A stretch of DNA of 64,000 bases from Palsa-461 sp036844945 (GTDB lineage: Bacteria; Actinomycetota; Acidimicrobiia; Acidimicrobiales; RAAP-2): positions 8,588-72,587 of the forward strand of contig DAIUEV010000011.1 in the NCBI GenBank assembly GCA_036844945.1. Reading direction: 5' to 3'. The translations under genes and the position numbers were made by a program. Below, piece after piece: positions 52,636 to 61,463 of the stretch (positions are counted from its first letter, which is position 1; each line of letters begins with the position of its first letter). Under the pieces are notes generated by a model, which saw nothing but the letters and a program-made list of their open reading frames with translations, did no database searches and was not told the origin of the DNA.

Positions 52636-54234
52636 ATGACCCCGATGGATCGCAGGCGCGGGTCGCCCGTCCCGGCGCGCCGCCCCGCCGCTGGCCGATC
52701 GCATCTGCGGATCGCGGTGGGCGCGGTCTCCTGCCTCTGCGCGCTCTTGGCGAACGTCACGGCCGCCTCGGGAGGCGTGGTGCGAGCGGGCTCGCGCCAG
52801 ATGGTGGCCCGGCTCCCGAGCCACGTGACCTTCCTGGCCGAGCTCCGGTCGGCCAGAGAGCCCACCTGTCTCGAGGCCTTCGCCGCGCGCGCCGGACTCT
52901 CCGTGCAGTGGACGTCGGGCGAGACGTGGGTCAGCGTCACGGGGACGCCGAACGCCGTCGATCGGGTGTTCCATGTGACGGTGAACCCCCGCCCGCCCGT
53001 CGACGGCCGGTTGCAGTGGTCGGCTACGGGCACCCCCGTACTTCCAGCGGCCGCGTGCGGTGAGATCGCCGGCATCGGTCGGATCCATTCCGCGGTGCAG
53101 CCGAAGATGGGGGCGAAGCAGAGCTCGGCGCCGCCCGGGCTCAGTCCGTCGCAGCTGCTGACCGCGTACGACGCCTCTCCGTTGCGCGCCCTCGAGATGG
53201 ACGGCCAGGGTGAGACCGTCGTCGTGTTCGAGGTCGATGCCTACAGTCCCTCCGACGTGAACACCTTTGCCAAGCACATCGGCGCCCCCCTGGCGCTGAC
53301 CGTGCTCCACGGGAACCCGGGCAAGGACCTTCTCGAGAGCACTATGGACATCGAGACGATCCACGAGATCGTCCCGGACGCCCAGATCGTCGACGTCAAC
53401 CTCAACGCGAAGGTCTGGGCCAACTTGTCGACCGCGGCGACGTTCGTGGCGGCCTTCAACGCGGCCGAGCACGCCTGGCCTGGGTCGGTCTGGAGTCTCA
53501 GCATCGGTGTCTGTGAGACCGACCGGAGCGCTTTCGACTCGACCGACCTCTCCGTCATGCAACAAGCGGTCAGCGCCGCCGAACAGATGGGAACGACCGT
53601 GTTCGCCTCGAGCGGTGACGCGGGCGGGCTCGACTGCACACCGCAGAACGACTCGGGGAGGCCGCCGAAGAGCACCTGGCAGGGCGTGTCCGTCCCGGCG
53701 GCGCTCCCGGCCGTGACCGGCTGCGGCGGCACGTCGCTCTACACGACCAAGAGCGGACAGCGCGTCGACGAGACCACCTGGACCGAGACCCTGCTCTCCC
53801 AGGGCTCCGGAGGGGGGACCTCGACCGTGTTCTCGGCGCCGTCGTGGCAGGGGGACCCGGTGCCCGGCGCGGCCCCTGGCCGGGCAGTGCCCGACGTCTC
53901 GGCCGACGCGGACCCCGCGACCGGGAACACCATCGTCGAGAATGGCTCGTACACAGAGGGCGGCGGCACGTCGTTGTCGACGCCGATCTGGGCCGGATTC
54001 ACCGCCATGATCGACCAGTACCTGCGCGTCCACGACCTGGCACCCGTCGGCTTTCTCAACCCCTTGCTCTACGCGATTGCGAAAGGTCCTGCTCAGTACC
54101 CGGCGTTCCACGACATCACCGTCGGGGGCAACGACTTCTTCGCCGCCGGTCCCGGCTATGACATGGTGACCGGGCTCGGGAGCCCCGACGTCTGGAACCT
54201 GGCCCGCGACCTGGCAGCGGTGGCAGGACCGTGA
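52636..54234 (+). CDS. secreted sedolisin (S53) serine-carboxyl peptidase
   Basis: A 532-residue secreted protease. A signal-like segment (LRIAVGAVSCLCALLANVTA) is followed by an S53 pro-domain (SGETWVSVTGTPNAVDRVFH) and the catalytic domain. The S53 residues are all visible: Glu234 and Asp238 in LLESTMDIETIHE, the oxyanion Asp328 in FASSGDAGG and Ser446 in GGGTSLSTPIWAGF. The C-terminal calcium site reads DITVGGNDFF...GPGYDMVTGLGSPD. These enzymes cleave proteins at acid pH outside the cell. I prefer ATG52636 over the longer TTG52549, which overlaps the previous stop. Its partners here are unusual for this family. Confidence 0.88.
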   Translation: MTPMDRRRGSPVPARRPAAGRSHLRIAVGAVSCLCALLANVTAASGGVVRAGSRQMVARLPSHVTFLAELRSAREPTCLEAFAARAGLSVQWTSGETWVSVTGTPNAVDRVFHVTVNPRPPVDGRLQWSATGTPVLPAAACGEIAGIGRIHSAVQPKMGAKQSSAPPGLSPSQLLTAYDASPLRALEMDGQGETVVVFEVDAYSPSDVNTFAKHIGAPLALTVLHGNPGKDLLESTMDIETIHEIVPDAQIVDVNLNAKVWANLSTAATFVAAFNAAEHAWPGSVWSLSIGVCETDRSAFDSTDLSVMQQAVSAAEQMGTTVFASSGDAGGLDCTPQNDSGRPPKSTWQGVSVPAALPAVTGCGGTSLYTTKSGQRVDETTWTETLLSQGSGGGTSTVFSAPSWQGDPVPGAAPGRAVPDVSADADPATGNTIVENGSYTEGGGTSLSTPIWAGFTAMIDQYLRVHDLAPVGFLNPLLYAIAKGPAQYPAFHDITVGGNDFFAAGPGYDMVTGLGSPDVWNLARDLAAVAGP

Positions 54235-55454
54235 GCGACGCCGGACCGGCTTCGGTGGATCGCACGCCGTCCGGTCCGCCGACGATCGCGTGCCCGTTCT
54301 GCCAGATGATCGTGCCCGACGCCCGCTTCTGCGGCGCCTGCGGTGCGCACCTGTCCGGAGACACGCGCTGGCACGCCCAGCGGCTGCACGCGTACGCGGC
54401 CTTCCCCGAAGAGCCCGTCGTGCGCCTTTCGGTGACCACCACCCTGTTCCCGCACCTGTCCCACCGGGGCAAGGCGCCGTTCCGCGCCGCGCTCGGGACG
54501 GTGATGGCGCTCATCGTGGTTTTCGCCATCGCCGGGACGGCGGCCCCGCTCATGGCCGTCTGCGCCTTCGGCGTCCCGCTGCTCTTCTTGCTCTACATCT
54601 TCGAGGTCGACCCCTATGAGGGCAGCTTCATCCTGCCGACCACGTTGGCCGTCGTCGTGGGCGCCGGGCTCGGGACCGGGTGGTCCCTGCTCTCGAGCGG
54701 GTACGTCAACCGGGCCCTCCTCCCCTCGGTGACCGGCGGGCTCGGCACTGGGCGCTCCCTCGTCTCGGGGATCGTCGTCCCGGTCGTCGCCGAGGTCCTC
54801 ATGTGCGTGACGATCCCGGCGGTGCACTTGATCCAGCGCGGGTCCACCGAGTCGCTCGACGGCTTCGTGGTCGGCGCGAGCGGCGCCCTAGGGTTCACTT
54901 TCGCCGCCACGATCGTGCTGCTCCGGCCCTGGCTCAGCGACGGCCAGCTGCTCAATAGCCCCTTCGTCAACACCCTGGCCCAGGGGGTTGATCGAGGAAT
55001 CGCTTGGCCGCTTATCAGCGCCCTCGGCACCGGATTGGTGGGGGCCGGGTTCTGGGCCACGACCGGGCGGGCCACGGCGGCGCGGGGCCGATGGCTCGCC
55101 TCCCCGGTGCTCGCCCTCACCCTCGCCGTCGTCCTCCAGTGCGGGACGGCCTTGGCCGACCTGGCCGGACTGCCCGACGCCGACCTGCTCGTGGTCCAGG
55201 TGGCGATCCTCGTCGTCCTCCTCGTGGTCATGCGGATCGGGATCCACCACGTCCTCATGCACGAGGCCGGCCAAGTGGTGATCGGAGCCACGGGGAGCTG
55301 CGGGCACTGCGGCCACCTGGTGCCGGCGATGGCGTTCTGCCCCCAGTGCGGGGTCGCGACTCGAGCCACCTCCCGCCGGACCCGTCGCCCCGAGGCGTCC
55401 GAGGCGTCCGAGGCAGAGGCGACTCTGCCAGCGGCTCCGGGGGCCGAACCATGA
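54231..55454 (+). CDS. PrsW-like polytopic membrane protein with two zinc ribbons (copy B)
   Basis: A 407-residue protein paralogous to copy A. The N-terminal ribbon is CPFCQMIVPDARFCGACG, the C-terminal one CGHCGHLVPAMAFCPQCG, with about nine helices between. The positions of the first PrsW-like motif are degenerate: VVPVVAEVLMCVTIPAVHL retains one glutamate, and SGALGFTFAATIVLL lacks the second. It is probably not a protease even if copy A is. GTG54231 overlaps the S53 stop (GTGA), so the protease and this protein are co-translated. Confidence 0.65.
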   Translation: MSDAGPASVDRTPSGPPTIACPFCQMIVPDARFCGACGAHLSGDTRWHAQRLHAYAAFPEEPVVRLSVTTTLFPHLSHRGKAPFRAALGTVMALIVVFAIAGTAAPLMAVCAFGVPLLFLLYIFEVDPYEGSFILPTTLAVVVGAGLGTGWSLLSSGYVNRALLPSVTGGLGTGRSLVSGIVVPVVAEVLMCVTIPAVHLIQRGSTESLDGFVVGASGALGFTFAATIVLLRPWLSDGQLLNSPFVNTLAQGVDRGIAWPLISALGTGLVGAGFWATTGRATAARGRWLASPVLALTLAVVLQCGTALADLAGLPDADLLVVQVAILVVLLVVMRIGIHHVLMHEAGQVVIGATGSCGHCGHLVPAMAFCPQCGVATRATSRRTRRPEASEASEAEATLPAAPGAEP

Positions 55455-56242
55455 GCGGTGCGGTCGGCGGCGGCCCGCCGACGCTCGGTGGGCTCGCCCC
55501 CGGTTTCCCGGCCCCGCGGGGTCCGGGGGCGGACCGCCGCCCCCACCTCGTGTCGCGTTCCCTGCTCATCGCGTTGATCGCGGGGCTGGCGCTGCTCACG
55601 GCGGCGCTGGTCATCGTGGCCGTGGTCGAACAGCCGGGCCCGCCGCCCACGTGCCCGCCACTCGGGTGCCAGGGCCCCCCCGTCAAGCACCTCCCGGCGC
55701 CCCAGTCGGCGGTTCCGGTGCAGGACTCGGCGGGGCGGCTGTACACGAGCCCCTCGGGCTTCAGCGTGCGAGAGTTCCCGCTCGGCACCAACTTCTACCC
55801 GCCGATGTCCGCGACGTCCGACAGCGTGACCTTCACCTACCCCTTCAAGGCCCAATACGGCGGAACCTCGCAGCTGTCCATCATCGGACGTCGTGGTGGC
55901 TCGGCCACCCCACAGGCGGTGGCAGCGGCCGAGGTGAACGAGCTCGCCCCCAACTCGACGCTCGACTACGTCCTTCCCGGTGCCTTCGTGGGATACGTCC
56001 CGGGGTTTGGTGAGGTGGTTAAGACCCAGGTGGTGTCGTCGAGTGGCACCACCGCGACCTACGAGCTGATCGTGTTGGCCGCCGTCCACCGTGGCTTCTC
56101 GATCATCGTGGTCGCCGTGGGCACGCTCCTCTCCGACGTCGGGCCCAAGTCGATCTTCTACAACGGCCACCCCACGCCGGCGGCGATCAACATCGCCTAC
56201 GTCTCCGACCCGACGATCAACAGCATCCAGTTTCCGAAGTGA
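55451..56242 (+). CDS. membrane-anchored extracytoplasmic protein (copy B)
   Basis: A 263-residue protein with the layout of copy A: a glycine/proline-rich cytoplasmic start, one helix (LLIALIAGLALLTAALVIVAV at about 38-58), a proline-rich linker with a CPPLGC pair, and an extracytoplasmic domain (YTSPSGFSVREFPLGTNF, TYPFKAQYGGTSQLSIIG, VAVGTLLSDVGPKSIFYN). ATG55451 overlaps the zinc-ribbon stop (ATGA). No named family is recognised. Confidence 0.6.
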   Translation: MSGAVGGGPPTLGGLAPGFPAPRGPGADRRPHLVSRSLLIALIAGLALLTAALVIVAVVEQPGPPPTCPPLGCQGPPVKHLPAPQSAVPVQDSAGRLYTSPSGFSVREFPLGTNFYPPMSATSDSVTFTYPFKAQYGGTSQLSIIGRRGGSATPQAVAAAEVNELAPNSTLDYVLPGAFVGYVPGFGEVVKTQVVSSSGTTATYELIVLAAVHRGFSIIVVAVGTLLSDVGPKSIFYNGHPTPAAINIAYVSDPTINSIQFPK

Positions 56243-56329
56243 GATCGATCATCGACTGAGGGGTGGTCGGACTCAGGGTTGCGCAATCTCTGGCGCTCTG
56301 AGATGACCGTCTAGCTGACGACCCAGGAC

Positions 56330-56362
56330 ATTGCGAACTCCTCGATATGAGGACATCGCAAT
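56330..56362. repeat. imperfect inverted repeat spanning the TIR gene start
   Basis: ATTGCGA (56330-56336) and TCGCAAT (56356-56362) are complementary, with TCCTC/GAGGA (56339-56343/56349-56353) nested inside. The candidate ATG56347 lies in the loop. It is either an operator or an RNA hairpin that hides the start codon. Confidence 0.5.
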
Positions 56363-59337
56363 ACATTGGAGAGATCTGGGAGCGGAAGTTGCCTGCAGGC
56401 GGGAACACCACGACGACGAAGTTGGGCAGTCGCCGTACGGCGCGTATAGGTCCGCGGCTTCGCTTCCGCCAGGCCGGAGTGCGGCTGGGTCTCATACCCC
56501 AACCCCCCGAGGATCTTCTCTTCCATGGTTTCATCTCGTACAGCCATGCCGTGGACGGGAAGCTGGCTCCGGCCCTCCAGCGCGGCCTGCAGCGATTCGC
56601 CAAGCCGTGGTACCGGACCCGAGCGCTCCGCATCTTCCGTGACGAAGCCGCGCTCTCCGCCAACCCGCATCTGTGGACGTCGATCGCGGCCGCACTCGAG
56701 GCGTCGCAGTACTTCATTCTGCTCGCCTCCCCGGAGGCAGCCTCCTCGGAGTGGGTGAACAAGGAGGCCACTTACTGGTGCCAGCACAAGTCGGTGGAGC
56801 GGATCCTGATCGGCCTCACCGGCGGAGACATGCATTTCAATGGTGCTCCCGGCCGCGTCTTCTCCGTTGACCGCGACGCGCTTCCGACGCCACTGCGTCA
56901 GGTGCTTGACGAGGAACCTCGTTGGGTCGACCTGCGATGGGCTCGAAGCGCCGACGACCTCGCCATCAGCCACCCGCGGTTCCGGGACGCGATCGCAGAG
57001 ATGGCCGCGCCGCTGCACGGAGTGGCAAAAGACGAGCTCTCCAGCGAGGAGGTCCGCCAGCACCGCCGAACGGTGCGGATTGCTCGCACCGCGGCCACCG
57101 TGATCACCCTCCTTCTGGTTGTCGCCATCGTCGCGTCGGTCGTGGCCCTTCAGCAGAGGGACAACGCAGTCCAACAGGCCACGATCGCGACCTCGCGACA
57201 GGTCGCGGCGGTCTCGGAGAGCCAGCTCTCGACGAACCTCGAGGTGGGGCTAAAGCTGGCCGTGCAGGCCTATCTGACCAACCCCAGCGTGCAAACGCGG
57301 GCGGGGCTGTTCGAGGCCGATCTGGCCAGCCCCTTCCTGGTGCGCTTCGTCCAAATGGGGGGCCAAATCTCCCAGCTGTCGGGAGGCGACCGGGGCCGTG
57401 TCGTCGTCGCCGGGCTGAGCGACGGCCGAGTCCTCTGGAGACAGCTCGCGAAGGACAGGGCTCAGGTGGTGCTGCGGTTCCGATCGGCCGTGTCGAGCCT
57501 GGCGGTCAGCGGCGACGGTGGCGCCGTCGTCGCGTCCGACGGGACGACTGCATTGTTGTGGCGGGAGGGGCATACCCCAGTTGCGCTTCGGGGCCCACCG
57601 GGGCAGAAACCCCATGTTGTCGGGATCTCCCCGTCGGGTCGCACGGTCGTGGTCGGATACGGCGTCTCCCAGTACTTGGGGATGCAATCGGTGGTCCTCT
57701 TCGGTGCCGATGGGCGGGAGACCGCCGAGAACCCCTCACCGAGCTCCAGCCTGCTGCCCACGGAGATCGTGGTGCCTTCGGACGATCAGTTGGTGCTGTT
57801 CGACGCGAGCAGCGGCAATTGGGCGCGCATGCGGATCTCCGATTGGTCGGTGGAGGAGGTGTCCAGAGCTTTCGAGGGCATGGACATCGTCGGCGCATTC
57901 GCCAGCGACGGCGGATCCTTCGCGTATTACGGCGGCTTCGGTTCCCACGTGCCGGTCTGGACCACGAGCGGACCGAGCGATCCGTCCAATCCTCCGCTGT
58001 TGGCCACCGCTCCGATCAGTTCGGCCACCGCGATGGCGCTCAGTCCCCACGGTGCGTCACTCGCGGTCGCCGACGCCGGGGTGATCGATGTGATACCGGT
58101 GGAACCCCCAACATCGACAGCCGGATCAGTTATCCCGTTGGTCGGGAACGGCAGCATCAATTCCGACGCGTTGCAGTTCCTGGGAAACGGCAGGGCACTG
58201 ATCTCGGCATCGGGTTCGACAGTGGCAATCTGGAACCTCGATCAGGTCGACCGCCTCGGCCGACTCTTCGCCACCCCGCTGGGTCCGACCTGCGACGGAT
58301 GCAGCGGGCCAGCGATGGCCGTTTCGCCAAGTGGACGATCAGTGGCCGCTTCGAGCGCGTCGGGCCCGGCCGTGATCGAAGGACTCTCCGGGACCGGTCA
58401 TTCAGAGCTCCTTCCACTCGGCCCCGACGCCGCCTACGGCCCACCGCTGTGGGACCCAACGCTGCGGGAGTTTCTCCTCCCGCTCTCGGCTTCGCCGGGG
58501 GGTGGTGGCACCCTCCCGGCTCCGCCTCGCGTCTCGGGTGCCCACGTCTTGGTGACCGGCGGTGGAAGCACCGTGGCCGCCGACTCGCTCACCACCGACG
58601 GCCGACACCTCATCGTCGTGAACAGCAGGGGCACCATCTACATCCAGGACGTTGCCACCGGCTCGCTTCGAGAGACCTCGCGGGGACCCGGGGACCTCTC
58701 AACCGACGGCTTCGGGTTCCTGACCCGTGCCGAGGCCTCGATCGATCCCGGTGACGATCTGGTCGCAGTGCTGAACGGCCTCCACGGTTCGCCCGTCGAG
58801 AGCTTCGATTCGGTCCTGATCCGGAGTGCGGAGACCGGAAGGGTCGTCGGCGAGGTCCACGCCGCGGGTGTCCAGGCAGTCTCGTATGCAGGGCGCCAGC
58901 TGGTCGTGGAACGGAGCGACGGGAGCCTGGCCGTCTGGAACGCCGAGGGAACCCAGTTGGAGCGGGTGTTGGCAGGTGATGCGAGCGACCTGGGTGCACC
59001 TGTGGCGAGCGCCGATGGACACCTGATCGCGCGTTACCGTACCGACGACTCGGTCGTGGTCACCGACGTGCGTACCGGGATGACGCTCGGCACACTCGCC
59101 CCACCGGTGAACGCGGCTCTCGGGCTCAGGATCGGGGTGGCATTCTCACCCACCAGCGCAGCCCTGGTCGAGGTCGTTCAGACGACGGGTGGTGCACCGG
59201 CCCTGATCGTCGATCGAGACATCTCCGACCGTGGATTGATCGATGCTGCCTGCGCGACGGCCGGAGCGCCACTCACCGCCGCGACCTGGCAGACGTTCAT
59301 CGGAACGACGACCCCCCATCACTTGGCCTGCGGATAG
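56347..59337 (+). CDS. TIR domain-transmembrane-beta-propeller protein
   Basis: A 996-residue protein. The TIR domain runs from about residue 58 to 170: LLFHGFISYSHAVDGKLAP, LRIFRDEAALSANPHLW, YFILLASPEAASSEWVNKEA with predicted catalytic Glu140. One membrane helix follows at about 247-268, then a Q/A-rich stalk and a C-terminal beta-propeller of WD40-like blades (SLAVSGDGGAVVASDGTTAL, AMALSPHGASLAVADAG, AMAVSPSGRSVAASSASGP). No STAND ATPase lies between, unlike many TIR-WD40 relatives. TIR domains of bacteria cleave NAD. ATG56347 is the longest start; GTG56479 leaves the TIR domain complete. 104 bases separate it from copy B. Confidence 0.85.
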   Translation: MRTSQYIGEIWERKLPAGGNTTTTKLGSRRTARIGPRLRFRQAGVRLGLIPQPPEDLLFHGFISYSHAVDGKLAPALQRGLQRFAKPWYRTRALRIFRDEAALSANPHLWTSIAAALEASQYFILLASPEAASSEWVNKEATYWCQHKSVERILIGLTGGDMHFNGAPGRVFSVDRDALPTPLRQVLDEEPRWVDLRWARSADDLAISHPRFRDAIAEMAAPLHGVAKDELSSEEVRQHRRTVRIARTAATVITLLLVVAIVASVVALQQRDNAVQQATIATSRQVAAVSESQLSTNLEVGLKLAVQAYLTNPSVQTRAGLFEADLASPFLVRFVQMGGQISQLSGGDRGRVVVAGLSDGRVLWRQLAKDRAQVVLRFRSAVSSLAVSGDGGAVVASDGTTALLWREGHTPVALRGPPGQKPHVVGISPSGRTVVVGYGVSQYLGMQSVVLFGADGRETAENPSPSSSLLPTEIVVPSDDQLVLFDASSGNWARMRISDWSVEEVSRAFEGMDIVGAFASDGGSFAYYGGFGSHVPVWTTSGPSDPSNPPLLATAPISSATAMALSPHGASLAVADAGVIDVIPVEPPTSTAGSVIPLVGNGSINSDALQFLGNGRALISASGSTVAIWNLDQVDRLGRLFATPLGPTCDGCSGPAMAVSPSGRSVAASSASGPAVIEGLSGTGHSELLPLGPDAAYGPPLWDPTLREFLLPLSASPGGGGTLPAPPRVSGAHVLVTGGGSTVAADSLTTDGRHLIVVNSRGTIYIQDVATGSLRETSRGPGDLSTDGFGFLTRAEASIDPGDDLVAVLNGLHGSPVESFDSVLIRSAETGRVVGEVHAAGVQAVSYAGRQLVVERSDGSLAVWNAEGTQLERVLAGDASDLGAPVASADGHLIARYRTDDSVVVTDVRTGMTLGTLAPPVNAALGLRIGVAFSPTSAALVEVVQTTGGAPALIVDRDISDRGLIDAACATAGAPLTAATWQTFIGTTTPHHLACG

Positions 59338-59463
59338 TCGCGCTCGGTCCCGCTGTGTGCTCGATGGGCGGGGACATCGGGTTCCTCCCGCTCCTCCAGG
59401 AATGCCGGCAGAGCCACTCGGCGCTCCGCGCCGCGTCCGGCCCGGTTCAGGCGGCGGTGCTGT

Positions 59464-60060
59464 TCAGGCCGTGACCGAGGGTCGGAAGCCGGGGCGAGTC
59501 GCCTCGTACGCGGCGATGCGGTCCTCGTGGCGCAGGGTCAGGCCGATGTCGTCCCAGCCGTTGAGGAGCCGGGTGCGGGTGAACTCGTCCATGGGGAAAG
59601 TGCCGGAGATGCCGGCGGCCGGCGCCTCGATCGTGCCCCGTTCGACGTCGATGGTGATCTCGAGCGACGGGTCGGCGAGGACCGCGTCGAGGAGCTCACG
59701 AGCGACATCGGCGGTGACCTTCACCGGCAGCAAGCCCTGCTTCGTGCAGTTGTTGGCGAAGATGTCGCCGAACCGGGTGGAGACGACCGCCTCGAACCCG
59801 TAGTCGAGGAGTGCCCACACCGCGTGCTCCCGGGACGATCCGGTGCCGAAGTTGGGGCCGGCCACGAGGATGCTCGCCCCGGCATGCTCCTCCCGGTTGA
59901 GCACGAAGTCGCGGTCGTCGCGCCATTCGGCGAACAGGCCGGCCCCGAAGCCGGTGCGCTCGACCTTCTTCAGCCAGTCCGACGGGATGATCTGGTCGGT
60001 GTCGACATCGGAGCGGTCGAGGGGGACGGCGGTCCCGCTCACCACGCGGACCGGCTTCAC
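59464..60060 (-). CDS. leuD: 3-isopropylmalate dehydratase small subunit
   Basis: The swivelling-domain subunit of isopropylmalate isomerase, second step of leucine synthesis. The 198-residue protein shows VPLDRSDVDTDQIIPSDWLK, GPNFGTGSSREHAVWAL, the characteristic GFEAVVSTRFGDIFANNCTK and LLPVKVTADVARELLDAV. GTG60060 overlaps the leuC stop (GTGA), giving coupled translation of the two subunits. 126 bases separate its end from the convergent TIR gene. Confidence 0.96.
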   Translation of the reverse strand: MKPVRVVSGTAVPLDRSDVDTDQIIPSDWLKKVERTGFGAGLFAEWRDDRDFVLNREEHAGASILVAGPNFGTGSSREHAVWALLDYGFEAVVSTRFGDIFANNCTKQGLLPVKVTADVARELLDAVLADPSLEITIDVERGTIEAPAAGISGTFPMDEFTRTRLLNGWDDIGLTLRHEDRIAAYEATRPGFRPSVTA

Positions 60061-61463
60061 GAGAGCTCGGCGGGTGTGCCGAATCGGCCGAGCACTGCCG
60101 TGGCCGCCGCGACCGCCGGCGAGACGAGATGGGTGCGACCACCGCGGCCCTGGCGGCCCTCGAAGTTCCGGTTCGAGGTGGACGCGCAGCGCTCCCCCGG
60201 GGAGAGCTTGTCGGGGTTCATGGCCAGGCACATCGAGCAGCCCGGCTCGCGCCACTCGAACCCCGCGTCCCGGAACACCCGGTCGAGCCCTTCGGCCTCG
60301 GCGGCCGCCTTGACCCGGTGGGAACCGGGCACCACGAGGGCGCGGAGCCCCGGTCGCACCCGGTGCCCGGCCACCACGCCGGCGGCGGCCCGCAGGTCCT
60401 CGATGCGCGAGTTGGTGCACGAGCCGATGAAGACCGTGTCCACCGCGATGTCCCGGATGGAGGTTCCGGCGGTGAGTCCCATGTAGGCGAGGGCCCGCGA
60501 GGCCGCCTCGCGGTCGGCGGCCTCGGTGAACCCGTCCGGATCCGGCACCGCACCGTCGATCGCCACCACCTGGGCCGGGTTGGTGCCCCAGGTGACGTGC
60601 GGGACGAGCCCGGCGGCGTCGAGGGCGACCTCCTTGTCGAAGGCGGCGCCCTCGTCGGTCGGGAGCGACCGCCAGTACGCGAGGGCTTCCTCCCACGCCG
60701 GTCCCTTCGGGGCGTGCGGCCGGCGCTCGAGGTAGGCGAAGGTCGTATCGTCCGGCGCCACCATGCCGGCCCGGGCGCCACCCTCGATGCTCATGTTGCA
60801 CACGGTCATCCGGCCCTCCATGGAGAGCCCGGTGATGGCGCTGCCGCGGTACTCGATGACATGGCCCATGCCGCCGCCGGTGCCGATGCGTCCGATGACG
60901 GCAAGCACGACGTCTTTCGCCGTGACCCCGGCGGGGAGCTCGCCGTCGACCGTGACGGCCATGGTGGCCGGCCGGACCTGGGGGAGCGTCTGGGTGGCCA
61001 GCACGTGCTCGACCTCGCTCGTGCCGATGCCGAAGGCGAGGGCGCCGAAGGCCCCGTGCGTCGAGGTGTGGCTGTCCCCGCAGACGATGGTCATCCCGGG
61101 CTGGCTCAGGCCCAGCTCGGGGCCGATGACGTGCACGATGCCTTGGTTGGGGTCGCCCATCGGGTAGCAGACGATCCCGAACTCCTCGCAGTTCGCGGCG
61201 AGCACCTCGAGCTGGCGCCTCGAGACGGGGTCGGCGACCGGCTTGTCGACGTCGGTGGTCGGGACGTTGTGGTCGGCAGTGGCCACGGTCAGGTCGGGCC
61301 GCCGCACCCCCCGCCCGGCCAAGCGGAGCCCGTCGAAGGCCTGGGGTGAGGTCACCTCGTGGACGAGGTGGAGGTCGATGAAGAGGAGGTCCGGCTCGCC
61401 CTCGGCGGCGTGGACGACGTGGGACTCCCAGACCTTGTCGACGAGCGTGCGAGGACCCGCCAT
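60057..61463 (-). CDS. leuC: 3-isopropylmalate dehydratase large subunit
   Basis: The iron-sulfur subunit that isomerises 2- to 3-isopropylmalate. The 468-residue protein contains TLVDKVWESHVV, DHNVPTTDVDKPVADPVS, GDSHTSTHGAFGALAFGIGT, SIEGGARAGMVAPDDTTFAYLE and the cluster cysteines in VFIGSCTNSRIEDLRAA and GCSMCLAMNPDKLSPGER. Its ATG shares one base with the greA stop (TGATG), so it is translated as the second gene of the greA operon. No separate attenuator is seen in front of it, in contrast to leuA. Confidence 0.97.
   Translation of the reverse strand: MAGPRTLVDKVWESHVVHAAEGEPDLLFIDLHLVHEVTSPQAFDGLRLAGRGVRRPDLTVATADHNVPTTDVDKPVADPVSRRQLEVLAANCEEFGIVCYPMGDPNQGIVHVIGPELGLSQPGMTIVCGDSHTSTHGAFGALAFGIGTSEVEHVLATQTLPQVRPATMAVTVDGELPAGVTAKDVVLAVIGRIGTGGGMGHVIEYRGSAITGLSMEGRMTVCNMSIEGGARAGMVAPDDTTFAYLERRPHAPKGPAWEEALAYWRSLPTDEGAAFDKEVALDAAGLVPHVTWGTNPAQVVAIDGAVPDPDGFTEAADREAASRALAYMGLTAGTSIRDIAVDTVFIGSCTNSRIEDLRAAAGVVAGHRVRPGLRALVVPGSHRVKAAAEAEGLDRVFRDAGFEWREPGCSMCLAMNPDKLSPGERCASTSNRNFEGRQGRGGRTHLVSPAVAAATAVLGRFGTPAELS

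Noticed and set aside
44032..59337. Island as an integrative mobile element
   Set aside because: No integrase, transposase, tRNA gene or flanking direct repeats are visible at either edge; transfer remains possible but this mechanism is unsupported.
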